Source: Microdochium bolleyi
Taxonomy: Eukaryota > Ascomycota > Sordariomycetes > Xylariales > Microdochiaceae
Direction of reading: 5' to 3'
Length of the DNA stretch: 64,000 nt
Assembly (NCBI GenBank): GCA_001566295.1
Contig: KQ964248.1
Coordinates: 2,294,001-2,358,000, forward strand
Positions 54,010 through 63,542 of the stretch are shown in pieces. Each line of letters opens with the position of its first letter. Positions within the stretch are counted from its first letter, which is position 1. A program made the translations under genes and the position numbers. The notes beneath the pieces are model-generated. The model was not told where the DNA came from, ran no database searches, and was given only the letters and a program-made list of their open reading frames with translations.

Positions 54010-55418
54010 ATGAGGTTCCGAACCAACCTCAAGAACATTCGCACCTTCTCGAGTAGGCAACCCCCCCCCCCCCCCCCCCCCCCTAATATTGTCATCGGGT
54101 CCTCACGATCGCTGCTGTAGACTAACTTGCGAGTGCAGAGCTGGTGGCGGCCCTGGCCGCGCTCGAGAAGATTGCGTGGGTCCGGCTTGACGACGACAAT
54201 GTGCGATTCACAGTCATCCCAGATACAGGGTCGCAAGTTTGGGCGTATGTCCTGCCGCCATTTCTTGGCTGGTCCTATGGACCGCGTGATTCTGTCTAGG
54301 AGGCGGCTGACATAGGTCAATCTTCCATAGATCTCTAGGGATAGACCTCATCTTCGACTCCCTCACATTACAGTCCAACGAGCCCAACAATACAATAAAC
54401 CTCGAGCTGCCACTCGTCCCTCTCCAGCGAGCCCTCCGATCCGCCCTCAACGGCGACTCGGCCACCCTCCGCCTCACCAAGAAGGATGGTGTGCCAATCT
54501 TGTCCATGACCATCACCACATCCACGCGGCCGACCAACACTCAAGGTTATGGTAGCGGTTTCTCCCGGTTCGGCGGTGGAGGTGGTGCAGCTGGGACATC
54601 TGGTGGCTATGCCAATGGCAACAGCAACAACTATAACGGTGACGACAACGACGGCATCTTTGCCGCCGAGCCCCTCGAGACCACCCTGCACCGCGACCGC
54701 GAGAAGGTTATCACGCAGGATATTCCCGTCCGTGTTCTGCACCCAGAGACAGTCGAGACCATCATGCAACCCAAGGTCCGCGAGCCAGACGTCCACATCC
54801 AGCTCCCACCCTTGCTCCAGCTCAAAGCCATATCAGACCGTTTCACCAAGCTCGCCCTGGCCGCGGCCGAGAGTGGCGGCGGCGGCTCACGAGGCGGCAG
54901 TGGTAGCTCAAACAGTAACCCAAAGCTCGAGATATCCGCCAACATGCACGGCGACCTACGGCTCCGGCTGGACACGGACACGCTGCAGGTCGAATCGGCG
55001 TGGCACGGCCTGGAGAACCCCGAGGTCGACCCGGCGCAGCTGTCGTGCGCCATCGAGGACCACCCTTCCACGCGCTTCCGCGAGGCCGGGCCGGACAAGT
55101 GGGCAACTGTACGCGTCGATGGCAAGGACTGGAGTAAAGTGCTCAGCGTGGGCCGGCTCGACGGCCGGGTTATTGCCTGCTTTGCAGACGACCACGCGCT
55201 GATACTGTATGTCTTCGTCGCTCAGTACGACGACGGTGGTGGCGCGGACGATTCTGTCCTTACCGTGAGTCCTCTTTTGTTCCCTCTGCCCACGATGATC
55301 ATGGCAAGCACGTCATGGGAAGCATGGCCATCGGCAATTTTGCTCAAGTGATCTGAAGCTAATAGTGCCATGTACTTGCCGGTCATTGCAGTACTATGTT
55401 TCGTCATACAGTCTATGA
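54010..55418 (+). CDS. HUS1: HUS1, subunit of the 9-1-1 DNA damage checkpoint clamp
   Basis: PCNA-like fold; with Rad9 and Rad1 it forms the ring loaded at damaged DNA to activate ATR/Mec1 signalling. Exons 54010-54052, 54139-54244, 54331-55264 and 55392-55418 give 369 aa. Family sequence runs across the splices: MRFRTNLKNIRTFS / KLVAALAALEKIAWVRL / DDDNVRFTVIPDTGSQVWA / GIDLIFDSLTLQSNEPNNT. The last exon is only 27 nt and gives the conserved ending YYVSSYSL. The first intron contains 23 consecutive C, two of the four exons are very short, and a simple frame scan would miss the N-terminus. A Gly/Asn-rich insert near 120-145 is extra relative to most homologues. For intron 2 the acceptor at 54330 was chosen because the next AG (54336) breaks the frame. 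Confidence 0.9.
54061..54083 (+). repeat. 23-nt C homopolymer in HUS1 intron 1
   Basis: 23 consecutive C starting eight nucleotides after the donor of the first HUS1 intron (54053-54138). Same strand relation and position (near the donor) as the longer poly-C of the transporter. Confidence 0.95.
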
Positions 55419-56168
55419 TCGCCTCTGGAAGCTCATGACAGCACTCGCAATCACAACGAGTTTCATGCTAGGGTACTCCTACGCGGCGATCAGGCCTACG
55501 TTGTGAAGGACATAAACGACTTCGTGTAAAGCGGCTCCATTGTAATATACCGCTGTAGCAAGGATGAGGTCGGCGCGACAGCTCTTTTCTTTATTTTCTT
55601 TGCTGTACATAGTAACGAACTCACGACCAAGTCAACAGAAGACCAATAGCACGCATTCGAGGGCGATGGCGAAGATGACATGTTTGCACACAGCACTGTA
55701 GAGCGCCCGGACTTGGTATGTGATTAATGCAGGTGGTGAATGCTCACACACTAACAACAATGAATTCCCATTTCTCAACGCCGCGAACAATGGATGAGAG
55801 GTGCCAGGGAGAGGGCAACCCCGTAATCAAACATGGAGATGCCACCAGCTCCGATGGTAACAATTATTATACACGTCAGAACACACACTCGAGCGTCGGT
55901 GCAGTATGAGACACAGCGGTCACGTAAAAGTGCTCCGCCTCTTCAACCCCGGGTCCGGCCCTGCCCCTCGTGCTTCTTCTGCTCCTGCTCCTCCTCCTCC
56001 ACCAGCACCTTGGTTCTGATATCGTGCACGCTCTTCCGCGTGGGCATCTGCACCACCTTCTTCGCCAGGTCCATCGACCTCATCGATAGCACCGAGACTA
56101 GCCTTGGTCGTCCAGCGTCGGACAGGTGGTCGAGCCGGCGGCGGCATTTCTTGCGACGGCACAGAGTC
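55419..56168. other. Convergent 3' region of HUS1 and SEC16
   Basis: The part next to HUS1 (55419-55900) shows no gene. The part next to SEC16 carries a codon-biased minus-strand stretch (55943-56102), listed as a possible alternative exon. Confidence 0.5.
55943..56102 (-). other. Possible alternative C-terminal exon of SEC16
   Basis: Directly beyond the SEC16 stop the minus strand has a frame shifted by one that is strikingly coding-like: about 48 of 51 third positions are G or C, and it reads as charged protein (SMRSMDLAKKVVQMPTRKS, then a Glu/Gln/Lys run) to a TGA at 55945-55943. A GTAGGA donor that begins within the last SEC16 codon (56172) and an acceptor ...CCAAG at 56103 would remove 70 nt, including the SEC16 stop, and join exactly this frame, adding about 52 residues. 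The acceptor is not a perfect YAG, so this is tentative. GC-rich sequence by chance or an unrelated small exon are alternatives. Confidence 0.3.
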
Positions 56169-59100
56169 CTACTTGGCCATCACATCCACGTATCTGCCGC
56201 TCTTCCTAGGCTTCTTGCCTCCCTTGCGGGGGCCGGCGGCGCCGAGCAGGTCGTCGATGGAACTTGCGTTGCTCAGTCGGGACGCGGGTCGTGCAGGCGG
56301 CGCACCGGGAGGCGGAGGCATGCCACCGCCGGCCGCGGCGCTCTCCGAGGCACTGCTCTGCAGCGGGGCAGGACGTCCCGGGCTCCCCTGCGGCGGCGCG
56401 AGACTGGCAGAGGAAGCACTCTTCCCGAAGGCCGGCGACGGCGTGCTCGTGCTTCGTGGCGGGCCCATGGGCGGCGCGGACATGGATGGGGGAGGAGGGG
56501 CCAAGCCAGAAGCACCGGAAGGAGGTGGCGGTGTTCCCCTTGGCGGCGGTGGCGTGGCCGACTTCGCGACCGTGTCTTCGGCTCCAGCCTTCTTGTTGAC
56601 CCAGCGTTTGAGCTCCGGGTCGTACACAAAGCTGCTCTGTTCTCCCAGCTTCGCCTTGATTGCCTTAGGTGCCTCAGCGCCGCCACCACCGAGGTCCTTC
56701 TTGGCACCTCCGAACCATCCGCCAAAGCCCCAGCCGCCCTTCTTGCCTGCCTTGGCTTCCGCTTCTTGTTTCGCTGGTAACGAGTTAGCTGGCAAATCGA
56801 GTATAATGTTACGGGCAGCTTGCTTACCTTCTTGTTCCGCGACTCTCCGGACAAGTTCCTCGTTCTCCTTATCCTTCTCAGCCTTCGTCTTCTCCCGAGG
56901 CTTCATGGACGGGAAGTCGTCGTCATCATCATCCATGAAGCTCTTCTTCTTCGGCTTGGGCTGCTCGTCGTCAGCGTCGTCATCGGCACCAGGCCCAGGC
57001 GCATATGACGGAGCTTCAAAGGACGATGGTTGGTAAGACGGCGGCTCGAAACCGCCTGTAGTGGTACTCTCGCCAGCACCTCCTTCTGTCGAGTCGAATG
57101 TGTTCAGAGTCGGTGGGCTGTATGAGTTGATGGCAGGTGGCTCATAACCATACGAGGGTGTTTGGTGAGCAGAGTCTGCGCCCTCAGGGGCATGCTGTTG
57201 CTGCTGCTGTGCTGCAGGCTGACTCTCGTTCTGGAGTCCGGCGATAGGCGCACCATAAGGCTGGTATCCACCGTAGCCTCCGTACGCGTCCACGGCTGGT
57301 GCGGCAGACTCAGTGGGCTGGGCCGGAGCATAAGGCGACTCTTGGCCGCCGTAGGGAGAGGTCGGCTGGTAGGCAGAGTTGGGAGTCTGCGGGGTGTAGG
57401 GGTTTCCATTCGTGTAATGGCCATCTGCGCCCTGCCCAGACGGCTCGTACGGGCTTCGTGTCAACTCTCCAGAGGTACGAGGAGCTCCAGTGAAGCTGGC
57501 CGTCGGCTCATATGGCGAGGTTGCGGTTTGTGCTCCTCCGGGCGCGTACCTCGAGCTGGCTTTTGTGGGCGGAAGCGACATAGCGGGCATGGTGCTGGTA
57601 TTGGGGCTGCTGCCGTACATCTCAAAGTTGTTCATGGATGGCGAGCGGCTGATAGTAGGTGTCCCGCCGGCGACGCGCGCGAACGGGCCAGACTCTGTTC
57701 CAGGATCGCCCGATGTTCCATCCCCAGATGTTTCGTTATCATCTCCAGCAACAAACTTGTTGAAGCGGTTCCACATGCCACTAGATGTAGGCTTGGCGAT
57801 CCAGGAGGAAGATTCTCCTTTAGGCGCTTGCTTCAAGCGCTTGAGCAGATCGTCAACTGCCGACTCAAGACCTGCGTGGTAGTATGATGATCTCTTGGTC
57901 TGCGACGAGATCGCGTTGTAGATCGAGTCGCAGTAGGCGAGTGCTTTGTCACGGAAGCCATACTGGGCGAGTATTTGTGCGTGCTGTAACTTGTACGCTG
58001 CGAGATGAGGGCAGCCTTGACTGGCTGCTGCGCCACCTGTCATGGAAAGCCCATATTCAAACACTTCACTGAGAAGTAGCGCTTCGGTCTCTTTGGCGAA
58101 CTGGTCAGCCTGGCGCTTATGGTCGGCTCCGACAAGCACGAACTGTGCGTTCGGGTCATCGAGACCACCAAAGGTGACATGCTGTCTGGCAAAGAGATAG
58201 CAGATGTGGGCAGCCTCAGCGCGGCCATAGCTTGACAGCAAATTGCCGAGGGACCCCAAGGCCTGGACGTCAGCAAGGCTTCTGTTGCTCAAGATCAAAC
58301 CCAGTGTCTCGCGCCACTTGTCGAGGCCAGCCAACGCATCCTGGTGATCAGCACCCGCGGCTGATGTTGAGATCAGTTGCATCCCGGCACGCGCGTGAGA
58401 TGGAACGAGCTCGTCAACAGACTCCTCGTAGTTGCCAGAGAGCACTCCGTACAATGCCGCAAGAGACTCGTTGTTGTGGCCTGGATGGTTGACTTCCTTC
58501 TTAATGAATTCCTGTGCAACCTTCTTGTAAAGATCTGCCGTCTGCACCGTATTGGCAAGAAGTAGGGCATGGCCCCAGAGTCTTCTGTCAACAGCCAGCC
58601 AAGCAGCCTTCTCGCGTTCTCCAGTCAGCAAAAACTTGCGGATCTGCTCGATAGCCGACGAATCAACTGAATCAGCTTGCATCGTCGTCATTGAAGATGC
58701 CAGCATACCCAAGCCAGCTCCAGTAGATGGCTCAGAGCTGTTAGCTGCTGCAGCTTCCGGCGAGATGACCTCTCTGACCGCCCTGTCGACACTGGCATTG
58801 CCCTCAAGTACACCATCGTTCTCGATGAATGTCTTGAGGATCTTGTACAGCAGGATGCGCTCTTCGGCTCGCTTGTCTTCGTGAGATTGGGACATCTGGA
58901 AGCCGACATTCGGTCGCTGCTGCTCCAGGCCCTCGATGGCCGCTGTAAGCCAGGCGATGGTCTCCTTCTTCTTGGATCTTCCCTTTAGAGGCCCAGGGAA
59001 CTTGGACAGCCGCTCCTCAAGAGGGTAAATGTCTTTGACATTCTGCATCTTGACCTCACCCGGAACTCGAGTAATTTGCGGGACGGCAGACTGGATGCCA

Positions 59101-61895
59101 TAACGTGGTACGTCCTTGGGGAAAGAGGTGACAAAAGTGCCGCCAACGCCCCAAGAGAAGACCGGCGAGCCTCGCCATCTCTGGAGGGGATCATTCTCCC
59201 GACCATCGGTCGGCGGGACAAGGTTGAGATGCTGCGACATACCACGAGCCCGTACGGAAGGACGTGTGACTGGTGGGCTTTGCACAAACGGTGGGGAGGC
59301 TATGCTATGGCCGGACGAGGACCGTTGCGCGTGCCGAGCCAGGCCAGGTGACCCGGCTTGCGATCTAGACGGCGGGACGAAGTTGACCTCTTTGCTGGGT
59401 GACGCAACCATGTGTGGTGTGTAGTTGCTTGTTGCGCGCTTCGGCGGCGAGAGCATCGAAGGCTGAAGGCCCGCAGGTGGAGGTGTACGTCTCGCTTCGT
59501 TACTGTACCGCAGTTGCGGGGACATGTTCGCTGGCATCGGCGGCGCCTGTGCTGCAGCTGCTTCCTCCTCGACCTCCTGCGTGACGGGAAGCGATGGTAT
59601 CCTGTTTCCTCTGGGCTCATATTGGTTCGAGTTGGTCCGCGCCAAGGGCGCACCACCAGCATCACTATGGGCCGGACTTGGCAGTCTGTTCCGGCCAAGA
59701 TCGCGGTTGACCTCGTACTGCGCGAGAGGGCTCGATGTTCTCGGTTGATGGGCTGCGAGGATTGGGGGAGGAATGCCTGACGCGACGGCTCCGTAAGCTC
59801 CACTAGCAGCACGGGAGCCTGGCGGAGCCGGCGAGTATCGACTCATCGCAGAAGGTGGCACGGCACCTCCGTTGGGAGCTCCGAGCCCATTTGGTGGTGC
59901 GGGAGAGTAGCGGCTGTTGGCTGCGGCAGGCAGAGTAGGCCTCGAATCATTGCCGGAGGAAAGGCCAGCATATGGACTGGCTCGCTCCGGCGCGACCAGG
60001 GCCGGTGATCCGCTTGGCAGTCCTTGTCCTGGCATCTGCTGAGGAATCATCGGTAGTGGTGCGGGAGGCCCCTGAGGCGGCTGCAATGGGAGTCCCTGAG
60101 GAGGACCCAGAGGACTCACTTGGCCAGGGGGACGATAGCTTGATCTTGATGCTGGGCGCGACTTTGGGGACGCCATCGGGAGATCCTCGAAAAATCCAGA
60201 GTTTGACGATTTCAGAGCTGGGGGCTTCTGACCACCAAGAGCGGCGCCACCAGCTTGCTGGCTGGAGACAGAGTAGCTGGACCCGGGCCTGCCCGAGTCT
60301 GCCATGGGTGGCGCTTGGCTTTGTCCACTGGTACTCATGGGCAGACCCGTTGGCGGTGCCATGGACGAGCTGGTCGAAGGCCGGGACATCTGCTGCATGC
60401 TGGAACGCTTCCTGGGTGACTTGACAACGTCCATGGGCAAATCATAAGGCGACTGGTAGCCTCCCTTGGCCTTGTCGGCAAAGCTCTGCGCCTTGGGAAT
60501 CTCAGGTCTCGGAGGCGCAGGGGCAAACATCGATACTGCAGGCGTCGATGCCCCTCTTGCAAGATTAGCATAGGCCGGCACCTGGATTGTGGATGGCTGC
60601 TGCGCAATGCTCGATGGGGCGTAAGGGTTTGAGGGCCGTTGCTGAGACTGCGCAGCGGCGGCTGGCATATATCGGCCGGACGGAGCAGTAAAGCTCGATG
60701 GAGCACTGTCAACTTGAGGAGTCGTGGGCGCCCCAGCTGCAGCGTCGTCGTCATCGTCGTCCAGGAAACCCTCGTCGTCACTTCCGAAGATATCGGCGGG
60801 ATCGAGCTCCTTTTTCGGCGTAGGTTCTACCAGGAACTCGTCATCATCATCGTCTCCGAAAGCAGCAGCCCATTTCGCATCGAGATCCCCGGTCTCCTTT
60901 TGTTGTCCGTCGCCGGTAGTCTCTGCCAACCCCTGCGCTGGGCCTTCCTCGCTTGGACTAGGGACATCATCATCGTCTTCGCTAGGACCTGTGACGCCTC
61001 CTATGGCCATTGTGGTCGACTTGCGTTGTAGCGCCGGAGGAGAGGTGATTTGATCTCCCCCGCCCTTGACCTGATTGAAGAAATCATCTGCCCCTTCTCC
61101 GTCGCCCTCACCGAACGCGCCTCCGAAGTCGCCGAGTTTCTTCTGATGTGCTCCTTCCTCGTCCGCATCGTCGTCGTCGTCTTCTTCATCATCTTCGTCT
61201 TCCTCGTCCTCCTCAGACTCCTCGGACTCTTCCTCGTCTTGCGCGATCAAAGGAAGGCCCTCCTCGAAGCGCCCGCCCGTAGCATCCGTGCCAGAAATCT
61301 CCCCACCAATGGCAGGCTGGAAGGAAGACTCGTTCTCTAGCTGTCTCGGGGATTCCACACCAGGTGTCGTCGGCGCCCCAGCCTGGGCAGTCAAGTCGTC
61401 GTGGTCTTCCTCTTCTTCGAGATCCTGTATTATCTCTTGCGCCTGGCTCGTGGCACGCGGCCGACTGGCAAGCTCATCTTGTGAAGCGTCCCTCGCGGGG
61501 ACCACCGGAAACGAGTTGGTCCGGTCGCTGGGGGGCATGAACTTGAATGGGTCCGTCTCTGTGCGCTGCAGATTCCAGTCGCTGTCTTCGTCATCGATGA
61601 AGTCCACCTCGTGTGACACTGTGCGCGCAAATGACATCCTGCTGGCATGATTTGATGTGTTTTTCGATGCGAGAGGCTGTGTTGGCGCGTCCGAGATTGC
61701 GGGCGTGGTCTGGGCCGGATCTTGCGCGAGGTCCCAGGCTCCGGCGCCCTCGGAGTCTTGTCCGCTGTTGAACTGTTCGAGGAACGCGCCGTCGTTGGGA
61801 CCGCTGTGTCCTATGGTTTCGTGGTGGGTGTCTTCGGCCCTGCTGTTGGGCATTAGAGCCGGGTGCCACGACGCAGCACCGGCCTCGGGCTCCAT
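56169..61895 (-). CDS. SEC16: COPII coat assembly scaffold Sec16
   Basis: Large peripheral ER protein that organises exit sites and binds COPII coat subunits and Sar1. The start is taken at the ATG of MEPEAGAASWHPALMPNSR, which carries the conserved SWHPA(L/F)xPN element; a more upstream ATG (61958) is in frame but atypical. Two exons, 61895-56828 and 56773-56169, give 1890 aa. The 54-nt intron has no stop and is a multiple of three, so the unspliced frame reads through; removing it restores VAEQEAKQEAEAKAGKKGGW. Layout: an acidic N-terminus with long Glu/Asp runs (about 190-400), long Pro/Ser/Gln-rich stretches, the central conserved domain (about 945-1350; includes DRRLWGHALLLANT, the Sec13-binding ACE1-type helical core), a Tyr/Pro-rich region, and the conserved C-terminal motifs GWGFGGWFGG and GRYVDVMAK. 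Confidence 0.93.
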   Translation of the reverse strand: MEPEAGAASWHPALMPNSRAEDTHHETIGHSGPNDGAFLEQFNSGQDSEGAGAWDLAQDPAQTTPAISDAPTQPLASKNTSNHASRMSFARTVSHEVDFIDDEDSDWNLQRTETDPFKFMPPSDRTNSFPVVPARDASQDELASRPRATSQAQEIIQDLEEEEDHDDLTAQAGAPTTPGVESPRQLENESSFQPAIGGEISGTDATGGRFEEGLPLIAQDEEESEESEEDEEDEDDEEDDDDDADEEGAHQKKLGDFGGAFGEGDGEGADDFFNQVKGGGDQITSPPALQRKSTTMAIGGVTGPSEDDDDVPSPSEEGPAQGLAETTGDGQQKETGDLDAKWAAAFGDDDDDEFLVEPTPKKELDPADIFGSDDEGFLDDDDDDAAAGAPTTPQVDSAPSSFTAPSGRYMPAAAAQSQQRPSNPYAPSSIAQQPSTIQVPAYANLARGASTPAVSMFAPAPPRPEIPKAQSFADKAKGGYQSPYDLPMDVVKSPRKRSSMQQMSRPSTSSSMAPPTGLPMSTSGQSQAPPMADSGRPGSSYSVSSQQAGGAALGGQKPPALKSSNSGFFEDLPMASPKSRPASRSSYRPPGQVSPLGPPQGLPLQPPQGPPAPLPMIPQQMPGQGLPSGSPALVAPERASPYAGLSSGNDSRPTLPAAANSRYSPAPPNGLGAPNGGAVPPSAMSRYSPAPPGSRAASGAYGAVASGIPPPILAAHQPRTSSPLAQYEVNRDLGRNRLPSPAHSDAGGAPLARTNSNQYEPRGNRIPSLPVTQEVEEEAAAAQAPPMPANMSPQLRYSNEARRTPPPAGLQPSMLSPPKRATSNYTPHMVASPSKEVNFVPPSRSQAGSPGLARHAQRSSSGHSIASPPFVQSPPVTRPSVRARGMSQHLNLVPPTDGRENDPLQRWRGSPVFSWGVGGTFVTSFPKDVPRYGIQSAVPQITRVPGEVKMQNVKDIYPLEERLSKFPGPLKGRSKKKETIAWLTAAIEGLEQQRPNVGFQMSQSHEDKRAEERILLYKILKTFIENDGVLEGNASVDRAVREVISPEAAAANSSEPSTGAGLGMLASSMTTMQADSVDSSAIEQIRKFLLTGEREKAAWLAVDRRLWGHALLLANTVQTADLYKKVAQEFIKKEVNHPGHNNESLAALYGVLSGNYEESVDELVPSHARAGMQLISTSAAGADHQDALAGLDKWRETLGLILSNRSLADVQALGSLGNLLSSYGRAEAAHICYLFARQHVTFGGLDDPNAQFVLVGADHKRQADQFAKETEALLLSEVFEYGLSMTGGAAASQGCPHLAAYKLQHAQILAQYGFRDKALAYCDSIYNAISSQTKRSSYYHAGLESAVDDLLKRLKQAPKGESSSWIAKPTSSGMWNRFNKFVAGDDNETSGDGTSGDPGTESGPFARVAGGTPTISRSPSMNNFEMYGSSPNTSTMPAMSLPPTKASSRYAPGGAQTATSPYEPTASFTGAPRTSGELTRSPYEPSGQGADGHYTNGNPYTPQTPNSAYQPTSPYGGQESPYAPAQPTESAAPAVDAYGGYGGYQPYGAPIAGLQNESQPAAQQQQQHAPEGADSAHQTPSYGYEPPAINSYSPPTLNTFDSTEGGAGESTTTGGFEPPSYQPSSFEAPSYAPGPGADDDADDEQPKPKKKSFMDDDDDDFPSMKPREKTKAEKDKENEELVRRVAEQEGKQAARNIILDLPANSLPAKQEAEAKAGKKGGWGFGGWFGGAKKDLGGGGAEAPKAIKAKLGEQSSFVYDPELKRWVNKKAGAEDTVAKSATPPPPRGTPPPPSGASGLAPPPPSMSAPPMGPPRSTSTPSPAFGKSASSASLAPPQGSPGRPAPLQSSASESAAAGGGMPPPPGAPPARPASRLSNASSIDDLLGAAGPRKGGKKPRKSGRYVDVMAK

Positions 61896-63542
61896 CTTGT
61901 CTGGTTGCGGTGGTGGTCTATTAGGTGGTAAAGGAGTAGTTGTAAATGCGAGGGACAATTGTCTATCGAAAGGCTGCTGTACTGGACACTTCGCGTTAGC
62001 TCCGAGGTCCGCCTTGCTAGGTTCCGCGTGGCTGACGAGGATCCCGTGGCAGCTCCCGCACTCGCACTGCTTGCCTCACGCCAGCACCGACGACGACAGT
62101 GGTGGTACTGCGAAGGTGTTTGACGAGCTGTGGACCCAAGCGGGGGTTGCTATAGTCTCCGTGTACGCGAGACTCGATGAGGGCGGCGGATCGAGCAAGA
62201 ATAGGCTGCCAGCGCGGAGGAAAAGGGACGGGAGAGGGGAGAGAGGTCGTGTCGCGGACAGTGTGCCGACGTACGTACCCGCAGTATATGGTACAAGAAC
62301 AAGCAAGAGATGCGTGATTGCAGAGCCGTGTGGTGTTGCTACAGGCGGTGATGCGCCATGCCTGGCATTTGCTGGGCGGTAGTGGGAGAGAGGTCGTGGT
62401 GGTGGTTGTGCTTCCCCTAGGAGGTCGAGTCGGAGTCGTGAGCGGACCTCTCGTTGCTATTGTCGCAGGTACCGTAGGTACGCTGCTCAGGACAAGCTGG
62501 CGAGGAGGACACGCTAACGTGGCCGAGATGACATCGGCCCATGGCATTCGCTCGGCCGCTGGCTGAGGCGTGCAAGGGCCCCGGTCGTTTGAGGATCAAG
62601 CCACCTTACCCTGCACAGAGGACATGTAAACTAAACGCCTCTGATACAACGTCGCGGCGCGCCGCTCCCCATCAGGAACGGGGTTGTCCCGTCTCGACTA
62701 CACGTCCCGCAGGGTTCCATGGCACGGACGCTGCACCCAGGCCTGCATGCTCATTTCGCACGGCAGAGAAAATTCCACGGCAAAGGAGCAAGGGGTCCGA
62801 GGCATCATTTGGGCCAGAGAGCCGGGATGTCCGTTCTGGTTCTGGTTCTGGTTCTGGCCTGGTTGCAAGTTCCCGAGCCGCTGATGCACTCGCAACGGAA
62901 CGGAACTGCGGACGAGTTCCCACGCGCAGAGCACATGCAGTCATGCATCTTGATACGTGGCCCTCTTGCGTCGATCACATGTCTACCGTGCTGATGTCAT
63001 CACCTCTGCTGCGTTGCAGCTCATGCACGGATTGTTGCACGAGAAGCGACCGAGGCCATCTGGTCGCCTGAGGACCCTTGGCGTCCGAGCTCCCCTCTGC
63101 CACCATACTACATACCTGTCTGCAGTAGTTGGGTTCAGTACGTACTTGCCTAAAGTGGGTAGGTACACAAGGTATCGCGATATGCCGAGCATACGTTGCG
63201 GACGACCTCTAGAGGACACATGCATCGATAATTATCGATCAGATCAAGTCTTGCGAAACCCGCAGTCTCCCGCACAAGTTCGTCTGCTTCTGCTGGAATG
63301 CATCAAGCGTTGTTCTAGCAACCGTTCTATAATTGTTCGTCTAGAGTATTCAACATGTGACCCATACTCACGACAACGCCCGTGGCTTGCACTAAGACAA
63401 CCCGCTTCTCAACGCCTGCCGTTGGAATGTTCAGATATACGCCCAGCAACCAATGGAAAGAAAGAAAAATGGACAACAACTACCATGTGAACGCCCCGCT
63501 AAATATATGCCACCCACGATGAATCAGTCTTGCATCGAATCT
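61896..63542. other. Spacer upstream of SEC16
   Basis: About 1.6 kb holding the SEC16 promoter and leader and the 3' end of the gene at the window edge. Four GTTCTG hexamers lie at 62833-62856. Overlapping frames around 62000-62600 on both strands show no domain. No further gene is supported. Confidence 0.5.

Noticed and set aside
55833..57036. Long plus-strand frames opposite the SEC16 3' end
   Set aside because: Antisense shadows of SEC16 low-complexity sequence (poly-Gly/Pro/Ala), with no independent support.
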